Positions 1 to 8,693 of a DNA stretch of 61,958 nucleotides are shown here, one piece after another. Each line of letters opens with the position of its first letter. Within the stretch, counting starts at the first letter, position 1. The notes below the pieces were generated by a model that was given only the letters and a program-made list of their open reading frames with translations, was not told the origin of the DNA and ran no database searches. The translations under genes were made by a program, and so were the position numbers. The DNA comes from Oligoflexia bacterium (GTDB taxonomy: Bacteria; Bdellovibrionota; UBA1018), in assembly GCA_903895855.1 (NCBI GenBank), contig CAITVN010000094.1:1-61958 (forward strand), given 5' to 3'.

Positions 1-133
1 CCTACCTGCAGGGTTATCACTCAATACCTCAACCGGTGCAATCACCGGCACACCAACGGTCGTCACTTCGAGTGCGAGTTACACAATCACTGCCACTAAC
101 ACGGGTGGCTCGACAACTCGTGGTATTACCATC
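1..133 (+). repeat. Tandem coding repeat, copy A (267-bp period)
   Basis: Positions 1-133 match 268-400 with only three mismatches (positions 7, 8 and 86 of copy A). The period is exactly 267 bp, i.e. 89 codons, so reading frame is kept. The repeat unit continues upstream of the window. Confidence 0.9.
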
Positions 134-2542
134 GTCGTAGACGATAGTGCTCCTTCAGCGTTAACCTACACTTCAAATAGCGTGAGCTACACAAAAGATG
201 TGGCGATTTCAACTAACTCACCTTCAAGTAGTGGTGGTGCAGTTGTTTCTTACTCAGTGAGCCCGGCCCTACCCACAGGGTTATCACTCAATACCTCAAC
301 CGGTGCAATCACCGGCACACCAACGGTCGTCACTTCGAGTGCGAGTTACACAGTCACTGCCACTAACACGGGTGGCTCGACAACTCGTGGTATTACCATC
401 ACGGTTGCAGGGGTGCCCACCAAGCTATCCTACTCAGGCTCAACTGGACCCATGGTGAACGACTGTACGGCATACACACTCAATGCTCAAGACGGCAGCT
501 CTGTAGACACCGTAGTCACTCAGTCAACTGTGGTTAACATTCACGACGGTACAGGCGCAGGTATTTTCTACAGTGACAGCGGTTGCAGTTCAGTTATCAC
601 CAGTGTGACCTATGCAGTCGGCGAATACACTAAAACTGTGTATTACAAAGACGCTTCAGCCCAATCGGTCACCCTAGAAGCCAATCGTGCCTCGGGTAAT
701 TCACTCACTGACGCTACCAAAGCTGTGACGGTGGCAAGTCCGACGTCTACCTGTTGCACATCAAGTGCGGTTACTGATGTGTCTGGTAATCAAGTTTGGT
801 TAAAAGCAGATGCCTTAACATCAACTGATGGAACCAAAATCACTTCATGGACTGACAGCAGTTCAAACGCTAATCACGCGATTCAAGCAAATAGTTCATG
901 GGCACCTACTTACAAGACAAATATCATCAATGGTAAACCCGTATTGCGATTTACGGCTACCTCTTACAACTGGCTAACCCTAAAAAATAACATCAATCCC
1001 ACACCGGCAAGTCACACTGTTTTCGCAGTCATGTCTGTCGCGAATTACAAAACCAACACCTACTTATTTGGTGGAATTGCGGGTAGCTATAACGGCAGCT
1101 CATGGGGAATCTTAAAACTAAACGCAACGGCCGGTTGTGAAGGAGCGCCCGTGTATGGTTTTGGTGACGGAAGCAGTTACCAACTACCGACAAGCTACTG
1201 CAATGCCATGGGTAAAGACCACATGTTATTCCCGGGCAACAACCAATTCATTGTTCTGACTTATAAATACACTACTGGTAGTGTAAGCCCGGCCATCTAC
1301 AGTAACGGCGTCAGAATTGGAGTACCCGCCGCGAACTCTACGATCACTTCAGTAACCAGCACGGCGATGAATTTTTCACTCGGCCGTACAGGCGCCTATG
1401 ACGGCGAATACACCAATGAAGACATCGCCGAGTTCTTAATTTACGACACGGCTCTCAGCGACACCAATCAGGCGAAAATCGAAGGTTACCTAATGACCAA
1501 ATACGGTTTTACGCCAAGACTCAGAATTCCGGCCCCATCAAGCTCAACGGTTCCCAGCTCAAGTTTAGCTCCAGCAACCAGTTCAACTACCACTCTCGAT
1601 ACGTACGGTGGTAGTGGTACCTTTTCATATTCAGTGGCGGCAGGTTCAGGCAGCATCAATTCAAACGCCCAATTTGTGGCACCAAGCTCAGCCGGCTTTT
1701 CTGTGGTCAAATCAACCGACACCGATGGCAACTCAGATTATGCACTCTTTCAAACTGGCTCAAGTGCCGACAACTTGAAACTCTGGCTCAAACCAGAGGC
1801 AATACAACAAGCGACCGGTTCAAGCGTTTGTCGTTGGAACGATTCGAGTGCTGCCGGTAATAGCACTTGGGCAGCATCTAATCTTTCAACTCGCATCTGT
1901 GGCGGCACTGGTGCCCCAACTTATCAAACGGGCGCTATCAATAGTAAAGCCGTTGTTAGATTTGATGAGGCAGGCGGAGCCAACGGAGCAAGCGGCCAAA
2001 AACTCTCTGCCGGCACACAGATTGCCACTCCCACCGCGGGATTTACAATTGTCGGAGTTGCGACAACCACGACCGCGAGCACTAGTTGGCTCGCCGTATT
2101 GTGGGGGGCTGCCACGAGTTTCCCGGGAAATCAATGGGGACTTCTTCAATTCGATGGGACGGGCTCTGGGTATATGAGGTACAATTTTAACGACAATACC
2201 GGCTCTACTACCTCAAGGTCTCTCGGTATCACCCAATCAGCGGTGTTTTCTAGCACAAATACGCCATACCTAGTTACTCAACGACACACTTCAGGCGACC
2301 GTTTTGACGAAATCTTTTTAAACGGAACAGCGAAATCAACTACAGCCAGTGTCAGCTACTATACTGACCCAGTAGTCAACTCGACTGCGCAATTTGCTGT
2401 CGGTGGACTTGGAAATTTCGGGTCCCGTTTCTGGGAAGGTGACATTCCTGAAATCATGGTCTTTAACCGAAACCTCACAACGGCCGAATTGAGCGTGATT
2501 TACTCATATTTTGGAGCAAAATACGGAATCACAGTGCCCTAG
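2..2542 (+). CDS. Surface/secreted protein with Ig-like repeats and two LamG-like domains (5' end outside window)
   Basis: The frame is open from the first bases of the window, so this is the C-terminal part (about 846 residues) of a larger protein; the first ATG-like start at 182 is internal. Two copies of a putative Ig (He_PIG-type) repeat carry the pattern LPTGLSLNTSTGAITGTP and lie 89 residues apart. They are followed by a Thr/Ser-rich stretch and two related jelly-roll, concanavalin/LamG-like modules, each opening with a VWLKAD or LWLKPE motif and containing W-x-D-S-S and 'AEFLIYDTALS' / 'PEIMVFNRNLT' strands. Such architecture is typical of very long cell-surface or exported adhesins. 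No enzyme motif, sortase signal or autotransporter barrel is visible; the protein ends shortly after the second LamG domain. Function in adhesion or carbohydrate binding is inference from domain type. Confidence 0.85.
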   Translation, partial: LPAGLSLNTSTGAITGTPTVVTSSASYTITATNTGGSTTRGITIVVDDSAPSALTYTSNSVSYTKDVAISTNSPSSSGGAVVSYSVSPALPTGLSLNTSTGAITGTPTVVTSSASYTVTATNTGGSTTRGITITVAGVPTKLSYSGSTGPMVNDCTAYTLNAQDGSSVDTVVTQSTVVNIHDGTGAGIFYSDSGCSSVITSVTYAVGEYTKTVYYKDASAQSVTLEANRASGNSLTDATKAVTVASPTSTCCTSSAVTDVSGNQVWLKADALTSTDGTKITSWTDSSSNANHAIQANSSWAPTYKTNIINGKPVLRFTATSYNWLTLKNNINPTPASHTVFAVMSVANYKTNTYLFGGIAGSYNGSSWGILKLNATAGCEGAPVYGFGDGSSYQLPTSYCNAMGKDHMLFPGNNQFIVLTYKYTTGSVSPAIYSNGVRIGVPAANSTITSVTSTAMNFSLGRTGAYDGEYTNEDIAEFLIYDTALSDTNQAKIEGYLMTKYGFTPRLRIPAPSSSTVPSSSLAPATSSTTTLDTYGGSGTFSYSVAAGSGSINSNAQFVAPSSAGFSVVKSTDTDGNSDYALFQTGSSADNLKLWLKPEAIQQATGSSVCRWNDSSAAGNSTWAASNLSTRICGGTGAPTYQTGAINSKAVVRFDEAGGANGASGQKLSAGTQIATPTAGFTIVGVATTTTASTSWLAVLWGAATSFPGNQWGLLQFDGTGSGYMRYNFNDNTGSTTSRSLGITQSAVFSSTNTPYLVTQRHTSGDRFDEIFLNGTAKSTTASVSYYTDPVVNSTAQFAVGGLGNFGSRFWEGDIPEIMVFNRNLTTAELSVIYSYFGAKYGITVP
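268..400 (+). repeat. Tandem coding repeat, copy B (267-bp period)
   Basis: Second copy of the Ig-like repeat at the nucleotide level; identity to copy A breaks off at 401, where the sequence turns into the unique Thr/Ser-rich part of the protein. The near identity at DNA level points to recent duplication or ongoing homogenisation. Confidence 0.9.
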
Positions 2543-2629
2543 ATGTTTGAAAAGGCCCGTGCCGTTAAAATGACTCTAGAAATAGGTCAATGAGTTGATG
2601 TGGTTGTGTATGACTACCGGTTTTGATAA

Positions 2630-2656
2630 ATAGTGGTTGCCATCGGCAACCACTAT
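2630..2656. other. Perfect 12-bp hairpin at the ATPase gene start
   Basis: ATAGTGGTTGCC, a 3-nt loop ATC, then the exact reverse complement. No T-run follows, so it is not a classical intrinsic terminator. It lies between the surface-protein stop (2542) and the ATG at 2678 and covers the alternative GTG start at 2633, which is one reason to prefer 2678. It could cap the upstream mRNA or hide a start; this is inference. Confidence 0.6.
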
Positions 2657-2677
2657 GGTGTAGTCTATTCGTCAGAG

Positions 2678-4018
2678 ATGAAACCATTGAAAACTATTTT
2701 TCGCTCATTATTAGATGAAGACACGTTACCAGCACGTGATGATTTTATGTCTCGTGATATTCAGGTTGACTGGCTGCCAGAAAAAGCGACGATTCTCACA
2801 GGGGTGCGCCGATGCGGCAAGTCTTCACTTTTAAGGCAAGTTCGTAGCGATTGGCTCGAAAAAGGCCTCAAGCTAAGTCATGTTGGTTACATCAATTTTG
2901 GTGATGAGCGCTTGTCAGGGATTCAGCAAAAAGATCTGAGTCTTTTACTCGAAGCGTTTGATGAAAAGTGTGCTGAAACGCCGTCACGAGACGAACGGTC
3001 GCTTTTGATGCTTGATGAATTGCACGAGGTAAAGAGTTGGGAACTTTTTGTCAATCGCTTGCTTAGGCAAAAAGGGCGAGCCGTCTATTTGACTGGCTCT
3101 TCGTCTAAGTTACTTGGGGCAGAAATTGCGACATCAATGCGCGGGCGGTCGCTTTCGTACGAAGTTTTTCCGTTTTCATTTGATGAAACTTGTCGTTTCT
3201 TGAAAATAGATCAGAGCAGCCAGGCCCCAAAGGTTCGAGCCATTTTAAAAAATCAGTTTACGTACTATCTCAGTCGAGGGGGCTTTCCCGAAACTTTGAA
3301 GGCAACTGAGAATACAAGGCTTCGGGTACTTCAAGAATATTTTGAGGTTCTGCTCTTAAGAGATGTTGTCGAAAGACATGGAATCGCACAAATTCCTGCC
3401 GTTCGATTCTTATTCACGCTTCTTTTTGGCCAAATTGCACAGCTTTGTACTCAGAATAAACTGCATGAACGAATGAAGGCATCGGGGCACCGTGTAGACA
3501 AGACTCTAGTGAGTGAGTGTTTGAAATGGTTTGAAGATTGCTTCGCTGTATTTACAGTGCCGATGTATTCTGAGTCCTTTAGCAAGCGATCGGTCAATCC
3601 CAAAAAAGTCTATGTCATTGATACGGGGTTGGCTGCGCACGTGAACATGGGGGTCTCTCAGAATCTGGGTCGTTTGCTTGAGAATGCAGTTTATTTGCAA
3701 ATGCGAAGGCGCGAAAATCAGATTTTTTACTTCAAGACAAAGAGTGGCAAAGAAGTCGATTTTTTGGTGATTGAAGCAAACATGAGTGCCGAATCGGCAT
3801 CGGCTCGCAAGAGAGGCGACTTGAGTTTGACTCAAGTTTGCTTAGAACTTGATGATGAAGACACTAGAAAGCGAGAAGTGAGCGCCCTTGATGAAGCCAT
3901 GGGCGAATTGGGATTAAATAGATCAGAGCTTGTCACTCTCGATACTCGAGGCGAAATTAAAGTTAAAAACGGCACGATTCAAGTGCTTCCTGGGTATGAG
4001 TGGTTTTCTTCTATGTGA
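2678..4018 (+). CDS. AAA-family ATPase with DUF4143 C-terminal domain
   Basis: This is a complete AAA_14/DUF4143 protein. Counting from the alternative GTG at 2633, it shows a Walker A motif GVRRCGKSSLL at about residues 57-67, Walker B LLMLDEL at 124-130, a sensor-like TGSSSKLL at 154-161, and a C-terminal restriction-nuclease-like DUF4143 region ending with KSGKEVDFLVIE. The ATG at 2678 is preferred because the GTG lies inside a perfect hairpin; the ribosome site before either start is weak. Members are common in bacterial accessory regions and their biological role is not established; ATP hydrolysis is expected from the motifs. It stands alone, about 90 bp after the surface protein and convergent with the next gene. 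A decayed relative lies at 7206-7510. Confidence 0.85.
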   Translation: MKPLKTIFRSLLDEDTLPARDDFMSRDIQVDWLPEKATILTGVRRCGKSSLLRQVRSDWLEKGLKLSHVGYINFGDERLSGIQQKDLSLLLEAFDEKCAETPSRDERSLLMLDELHEVKSWELFVNRLLRQKGRAVYLTGSSSKLLGAEIATSMRGRSLSYEVFPFSFDETCRFLKIDQSSQAPKVRAILKNQFTYYLSRGGFPETLKATENTRLRVLQEYFEVLLLRDVVERHGIAQIPAVRFLFTLLFGQIAQLCTQNKLHERMKASGHRVDKTLVSECLKWFEDCFAVFTVPMYSESFSKRSVNPKKVYVIDTGLAAHVNMGVSQNLGRLLENAVYLQMRRRENQIFYFKTKSGKEVDFLVIEANMSAESASARKRGDLSLTQVCLELDDEDTRKREVSALDEAMGELGLNRSELVTLDTRGEIKVKNGTIQVLPGYEWFSSM

Positions 4019-4235
4019 TTAACCCAAGAGTTCTCATGGCCGTTGGGTACATATTTCGGTGGTCGGGTCAATCTTTCGCTTGCCGCAAAGGCAGTCGACT
4101 TCGGCATAGTGCGACTGCTGATTCAGTTCTAAATTGGTAGTAATAAAGCTCACATCGAGTGTGACGGTGATTTGTCGCCAGACACAATTTCACTTCTCTT
4201 TTCGCTGAATCTAATTGGCTTATTAGCGCGGCGTT

Positions 4236-4892
4236 TTACGGTTTAGAGTTTTCTTCGCGATCGCCGCCGTTAATCATGTATGAGACAATTCCGCGGTAGT
4301 GAGTCAGTTCGCCGAAGATCACGCCAATGATGTGCATCACTACAAAGATGACGACGAGCCACATCGTAAATTCGTGGGATTCTTTGAGTGTTTCAATAAG
4401 ATCTTTCGAGATAGTGAGTTCGTTCTTAAAGTGCATAAGCAAGCCGGTGACTGACATAAAAAGTGCAATGAGTAGGTATCCGAAGTAGCTGAGGCGAACG
4501 GCTGCCACGTGACGGGCAGAGGCTTTCCAGGCTGCGAGCGCCTCGAGGCTAGGACAGCGTTTTGCGACAAATCGAATGACTATTCTAAAAATCAGCAAAA
4601 GGGCGAGGGCAATTCCGAGTCGAATGTGCCACTCCCACATGACGTCACGGATCGACTTTGCAATTTGCTTGGTCAGTTCTACATCAATTGTTGCTCCGGT
4701 TGCTTTGATCTTTTCTTCAATCAAAACAGAGTTCGTTCTCCAACTTAAAAATGTCTTGCGCAAAACGACCGTCGCAAGAAGTCCAAAGACGATAAGTGCA
4801 TTGAGCCAATGCCATAATCGAATGCAGGTGGGTTGGTAGCGTTTGAGTGTATGAATTTTTTGGGACGTGTTAGTCATGTTGTTCTCGCTCAT
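4236..4892 (-). CDS. Cytochrome b561 / hydrogenase-type b cytochrome, membrane protein
   Basis: A 218-residue protein with four hydrophobic segments and histidines placed as in the cytochrome b561/Ni-Fe hydrogenase b-type (cytb_N) family: H28 in RLWHWLN, H89 in MWEWHIRLG, H173 in ESHEFTMW and H187 in FVVMHIIG. Such proteins bind haem b in the inner membrane and pass electrons between the quinone pool and a partner oxidoreductase. No hydrogenase or other obvious redox partner gene is adjacent, so its partner is unknown. A second ATG at codon 6 is an alternative start. It is transcribed toward the ATPase gene and is followed by about 215 bp without a convincing gene. Confidence 0.8.
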   Translation of the reverse strand: MSENNMTNTSQKIHTLKRYQPTCIRLWHWLNALIVFGLLATVVLRKTFLSWRTNSVLIEEKIKATGATIDVELTKQIAKSIRDVMWEWHIRLGIALALLLIFRIVIRFVAKRCPSLEALAAWKASARHVAAVRLSYFGYLLIALFMSVTGLLMHFKNELTISKDLIETLKESHEFTMWLVVIFVVMHIIGVIFGELTHYRGIVSYMINGGDREENSKP

Positions 4893-4911
4893 GGGTTTGG
4901 TCAGTTTTAGA

Positions 4912-5105
4912 TTCTATAGTGGAGGGCTAAAACTGGACAGTTTTTTTTATTTTTACGATCAACTATCGTAGTAGGATGAAAGGGATGGATAGTCGATTGA
5001 AGAGAGGCCGAATTAGTTCGGAGGTGAAGTCGAAGGTGGTTCTTGAGGCTTTGCGGGAAGTTCAGACGCTCAGTCAGATTGGGATTTCTATTGCAACGAG
5101 CGACC
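4912..5105 (+). mobile_element. Truncated left end of an IS3-family element (copy 1)
   Basis: The stretch that begins CTATAGTGGA and continues through CTAAAACTGGACAG, a T/A-rich leader and the start of an OrfA gene is matched, in reverse orientation, by 12452-12657. The match stops inside OrfA in both copies (around 5085 and 12480), so both are 3'-truncated ends of the same element. No OrfB/DDE domain follows. Confidence 0.7.
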
Positions 5106-5146
5106 ACACCAGTCTCTTCAGTACCGAGCACTACTGGGAGCGCTAG
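4976..5146 (+). pseudogene. IS3-family transposase OrfA, truncated
   Basis: The ATG at 4976 opens a 56-codon frame whose first ~35 residues have the basic KRGRISSEVKSKVVLEALRE signature of IS3-family OrfA (HTH_Tnp_1). After the sequence LSQIG the family similarity is lost and the frame runs into unrelated codons to a TAG. OrfA normally has about 90-110 residues and is followed by OrfB with a DDE motif; both the rest of OrfA and OrfB are missing, so the gene cannot produce transposase. A sister fragment at 12433-12588 shares almost all of the N-terminal part. Confidence 0.75.
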
Positions 5147-5393
5147 TTTTAAGAGTTCTTTCATCGACTCACTTTAGTCTTCTCGTTGATCAGAGAAGCT
5201 TGCTCCTATTTTGTCATTTCCGATCCAAGAATAAAAGTTACTTGCTTTCATACAGACTCCAGTCTTGAGAACAAAAAGCGAATCTAGAATGGTACTGATT
5301 ATAAGTTTGGCAGTGATGTCGTTCACCCATCAAAATACACACCAAAAAAAAGTGGCGGTGGCCTTCATATAGTAGCTTTTTCAGTGACTCAAA

Positions 5394-7130
5394 TTAGTCT
5401 TCGAATAGTTTTGTGTCGTAGATTACGGCGCTTCCAACAGTCTCTTCGAGTTCAAGGCAAATGCTTTGTTTGTTGAGCTTATGCTTTTTGAGAAAGAAAA
5501 GTGGTTCTTTCTCAACGAGTGCAATGGTTTTGGAGTGTTTCACCAACTTATCGAAGCAAACGATATACTTGAAAAAATAAATACTATGAAGCGCCCCCTC
5601 TTTTTTTTCAAAGACCATCGAGCGATGCTTTTGTTTAATCTGCTGACTGAGGGCTACATACTCGTTGCGCCTCTCCAGAATTAGGCTCGCGATCTTCGAG
5701 GGGCTGGTATAAAATACGGGTTCAAGTGACTCAATGAGGAGCGCAAGAATGCCGTCCACTTTTTTATAGAGCTCGATCAGGTCCATCACCGAAGCATCAT
5801 CAAACCAAATCTTTCGATTCATTTTGTCGGTGGTCAATTCGGCGATATTTTCTACATGGTCCCCGATTCGCTCCAGATCATTGGTTGCGGTGGTCAAATA
5901 CTGGATCATCAGCGCTTGCCTTCGAGAAAGATCACGCTCGGCCAAAGTCAGAAGATAATGGTTGATCGCCTGTTTTAACGCGTCAACAACCTCTTCGCTT
6001 TTTCTGACGCTCTGAAATTTTTCAGGGTTTAGCATCAGAAAACCTCTCATTGCCATCTGAAACATTCCGCGCGCGACTGCTGCCATTCTTTTTAACTCTA
6101 AAAATGAGGCTTCTATGGCTTTCTCAGGGGTAATCTGAAGACTTTCGTCCAAATGACTTTTCTCGGGTTCTTTCGCTTTCGAAGGGGTCACCGCAATCAC
6201 GAATTTTGTGTATTGAGGCGTGAAAGCGAGAAGCGCCCCCGCATTGATTACTTGCACCAGGGTGTGGAGATTGGCAACTTGCCGAACCAGGCTATCGGCA
6301 GTCAATGGTACAAGCCAGGCGTAAAATTTGTACATCACCATGGCCACAATGCCGCCCAAAAGATTAAATAAAAGATGTGCAACGGCAGACCGCTTTGCCG
6401 TGATCTCGGTTCCAATGCTGCCAATGAGTGTCGTTACGCAAGTTCCGACATGCGCGCCGAGAACTAAAGGAAAGATCTGACCAAAATCGGTAAATATGCC
6501 CGCTGTTGAGAGCGCAAAGAGAATTCCAATAGTGGCCCCACTACTTTGGGTCACACTGGTGAAGACTGTCGAGATCAAGAATCCAGAGAGCATGCCCCAG
6601 ACCGTTGAGGCATTCACATGCTGCAGTAGGGCCGCGAAATAACCAGCGTCCTTTAGCGGCTGCACTGATTCACTCATAGTCTCCATGCCGAGAAACAAGA
6701 GCCCGAATCCAAAAAGCGTGAGTCCAAGATGTTTGAGGGCGTCACGCCGAATCACGAGATGGATCAAGAAACCCAAGAAAATCAGGAGAAAAGCAAATTT
6801 TGAGATATTAAACGAAATCATCTGCATTGACAGGGTCGTGCCGATATTCGCTCCAAGCATGATGCTCATCGAACGCCCCAGATCCATCAGCCCTGCATTC
6901 ACAAAGCCGACGACCATGACGGTCGTCGCACCGCTGTGAATCAGCCCCCCTAAGAGCGTTCCAATCATTGCCCCAGATAACCGCGTTTTGGTGAGCTGAT
7001 AAAGCATGCTCCTGAGCTTGGATCCCGCCGCTTTCTGCAATTCGGCATTCATCAAGTTCATGCCGTATATAAAAAGCCCCAAACCGCCCAATAATTTCGC
7101 CAGTGAAAAAAACAGCGCCGCTGATTCCAT
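5394..7130 (-). CDS. Na+/phosphate cotransporter family protein with PhoU-like domain
   Basis: A 578-residue protein of the Na/Pi cotransporter (NptA/YjbB, PF02690) family. The N-terminal half has about eight to nine hydrophobic segments and the two inverted family repeats: HSGATTVMVVGFVNAGLM (about residues 66-83) and TQSSGATIGILFALS (about 193-207). A cytoplasmic PhoU-like helical domain follows from about residue 340 to 545. The expected role is sodium-coupled phosphate movement across the inner membrane, controlled by the PhoU part; in YjbB-type proteins the direction may be export. Length is normal for the PhoU-containing subgroup. It sits between two mobile-element remnants but looks intact, with no close pst/pho genes. 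Confidence 0.9.
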   Translation of the reverse strand: MESAALFFSLAKLLGGLGLFIYGMNLMNAELQKAAGSKLRSMLYQLTKTRLSGAMIGTLLGGLIHSGATTVMVVGFVNAGLMDLGRSMSIMLGANIGTTLSMQMISFNISKFAFLLIFLGFLIHLVIRRDALKHLGLTLFGFGLLFLGMETMSESVQPLKDAGYFAALLQHVNASTVWGMLSGFLISTVFTSVTQSSGATIGILFALSTAGIFTDFGQIFPLVLGAHVGTCVTTLIGSIGTEITAKRSAVAHLLFNLLGGIVAMVMYKFYAWLVPLTADSLVRQVANLHTLVQVINAGALLAFTPQYTKFVIAVTPSKAKEPEKSHLDESLQITPEKAIEASFLELKRMAAVARGMFQMAMRGFLMLNPEKFQSVRKSEEVVDALKQAINHYLLTLAERDLSRRQALMIQYLTTATNDLERIGDHVENIAELTTDKMNRKIWFDDASVMDLIELYKKVDGILALLIESLEPVFYTSPSKIASLILERRNEYVALSQQIKQKHRSMVFEKKEGALHSIYFFKYIVCFDKLVKHSKTIALVEKEPLFFLKKHKLNKQSICLELEETVGSAVIYDTKLFED

Positions 7131-7205
7131 ATGACCTATTTTACCCTATTTCGTAGCTACTCCCGGTCGTAACTAGACCCCGTATCTTTCACTCTGCGCC
7201 GGGTT

Positions 7206-7510
7206 CTACAAAAAGCAAGTAGTGCGCTCAAATGAGTTACTTTTTTTTAACACACCGCAAATAAAGACGACGCGATCCTTTTCAAAATTTGAATAATTCT
7301 CAATTTCAATCATGCGGGCTTTTGCTGTCGAAATTTTCGAGCCTTTGATTTGACCTCGATGCCATAGATCACTGCCTTATGCTCAACGACGAAGTCGAGT
7401 TCGAAAATTCGTCAGCTCGTAGATTACATAATACTTATTTACAGCCGAGTTTTGTAGCCCATGAAACAGACCAAATTCGATCAGTAGGGGTAAGTGCAAA
7501 ATTTCATGCC
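7206..7510 (-). pseudogene. Remnant of an AAA/DUF4143-type ATPase C-terminus
   Basis: No intact frame exists here. Joining minus-strand frames gives a recognisable DUF4143 C-terminal end: NKYYVIYELTN, then after a frame change FELDFVVEHKAVIYGIEVKS (compare KEVDFLVIE in the intact ATPase at 2678-4018), then after a second change KISTAKARMIEIENYSNFEK and VVFICGVLKK to a TAG at 7206. At least two frameshifts and loss of the whole ATPase domain make it a pseudogene. The similarity was judged by eye. Confidence 0.6.
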
Positions 7511-7539
7511 TCGGAGCCACCTGATTTCGTCACTTACTC

Positions 7540-8043
7540 TTACCCATAAGTTTTTTTAGAATTTCTTAATTCCCAGCCTTGATTCATGTTATTCAACCTC
7601 TTCCAACCCCGCCAAATGGCATCTGAGCCAGGGTCACCATCACTTTTTCGGTTTAGAAAGCCACCTAGCTGAGCTATCCACCGCGATACCTGATAGACTG
7701 AAATAGTGCTCAATTGTGGCTGTTTTCCTGTGTAAAATTTGTTTTTTAAAACTTCGATTTCGATATCACTCAGGATTGCGCTGGCGGGTTCGTCAGGGCC
7801 GGTTCTTGATAAGAATGTCAGCCAGTGAATTCTCCAAGAGAGAATACTCATTAAGGTTAGGTATTTCATCAATCTCTCGGCGGTTGAAATTCGAGACGAC
7901 TCAACTTGAAATCCAGATTTCAGAATTTTGTGAAATGTTTCAATTCGAAATCTTTTTTGATACCATCTGACCTTTTCAAGGGCAGACTCGAAGTGAGTGG
8001 TCTCGATATTTGTCAAAAGAAGCCACTCTAGCGGCTCGCGCAA
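7540..8043 (-). pseudogene. IS4-type (Tn5-like) transposase, C-terminal fragment
   Basis: The frame gives 167 residues that match the C-terminal part of IS4/Tn5-group transposases: EPLEWLLLTN, then WYQKRFRIETFHKILKSGF (the Y-x2-R-x3-E-x6-K signature region with the catalytic glutamate), and the terminal pattern AIWRGWKRLNNM. A full transposase has about 450 residues; the first two aspartates of the DDE triad and the N-terminus are absent, because a stop codon precedes residue 1 and the sequence joins directly onto intron-derived DNA at about 8045. It is therefore a fragment, probably left after insertion and deletion involving the neighbouring group II intron. Confidence 0.8.
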
Positions 8044-8127
8044 TTCGGTTTAAGTGTCGCCGACAAGAAGACTCACATCAGTAACATGAGTAACATTGAG
8101 AATAACTCTACTCATGAAAGGCGGCAG

Positions 8128-8526
8128 ATGAAGTTTCTTGGGTTTACGATATATCGATCCAAGAACCTGAGTCAAACGGCCAACAAGACAGTGTTTCAGA
8201 CCGATTGAAAACGATTTAATCGAGCGAGAGCTGCGATGAAAGAGAAAGTTCATCGAATGAGACATCGCCCGATACCCGAGCAAGTAAAAGTGATCAATGC
8301 GGTACTGCGTGGGCATTTTAACTACTATGGGATTGCGGGTAACATAAGAAGGCTGCAGGAGTTTCTGGAAATGACTAAGAATGAGTGGCGACATTCATTA
8401 TCTAAACGAAGTCAAAACGGTGGAGTGACTTGGGCACGCTTAATTGCGATAATTCAAGAAAATCCGCTAGAAATACCAAAAATTAGAATCAGCTATCTGC
8501 AATTGTTGAGCTACGTCAGATTGTAA
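8128..8526 (+). pseudogene. ltrA: Group II intron reverse transcriptase/maturase, C-terminal remnant
   Basis: The frame starts with FLGFTIYRSK, typical of the palm/thumb junction of group II intron RTs. It then meets an in-frame TGA at 8206 and continues from 8236 with EQVKVINAVLRGHFNYYGIA and WRHSLSKRSQNGGVTWARL, the maturase domain X of LtrA-type proteins, ending at 8526. The entire RT catalytic core (YADD region) is missing on the 5' side, where IS4-type transposase DNA adjoins. The internal stop and missing core make it non-functional. The downstream intron RNA domains V-VI remain at 8543-8655. Confidence 0.85.
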
Positions 8527-8542
8527 TTAGACTCTCATTGAA

Positions 8543-8655
8543 GAGCCGTATGCGGGAGTGCGTGCGGGGCACAGCGCAGCTGTGTCGCGCAATGCGGCCC
8601 TGCACGTACGGTTCCGTGGTGGGGCCCGGCTCAGAAATGGGTCGGTCTACCCGAT
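8543..8655 (+). ncRNA. Group II intron domains V and VI with an extended domain V
   Basis: The strand GAGCCGTATGCGGG, carrying the AGC triad of domain V, and its partner GCACGTACGGTTC pair as in bacterial group II introns. Normally domain V has about 34 nt; here 8543-8614 spans 72 nt because an extra GC-rich stem-loop (including CACAGC-GCA-GCTGTG) occupies the tip. A domain VI-like stem follows to the probable 3' splice end near 8655 (CTACCCGAT). The upstream maturase is broken and no 5' intron part is visible, so splicing is unlikely. Confidence 0.7.
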
Positions 8656-8693
8656 CTTTATAACGGGCCCTAATGGCCACAGACCCATTTGAG
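8626..8693. other. Inverted repeat at the intron 3' end / gene end
   Basis: GCTCAGAAATGGGTC (8629-8643) is mirrored by GACCCATTTGAGC (about 8682-8694), with two extra bases in the left arm. The pair spans the intron terminus and the stop of the cysteine-rich gene, so it may act as a terminator-like stem for that minus-strand gene. No clean T-run is present. Confidence 0.45.

Noticed and set aside
4019..4235. Short Cys-containing minus-strand reading (AEVDCLCGKRKIDP) in the gap after the ATPase
   Set aside because: Only about 45 codons between stops, no start with a ribosome site; possible gene tail, but not supported.
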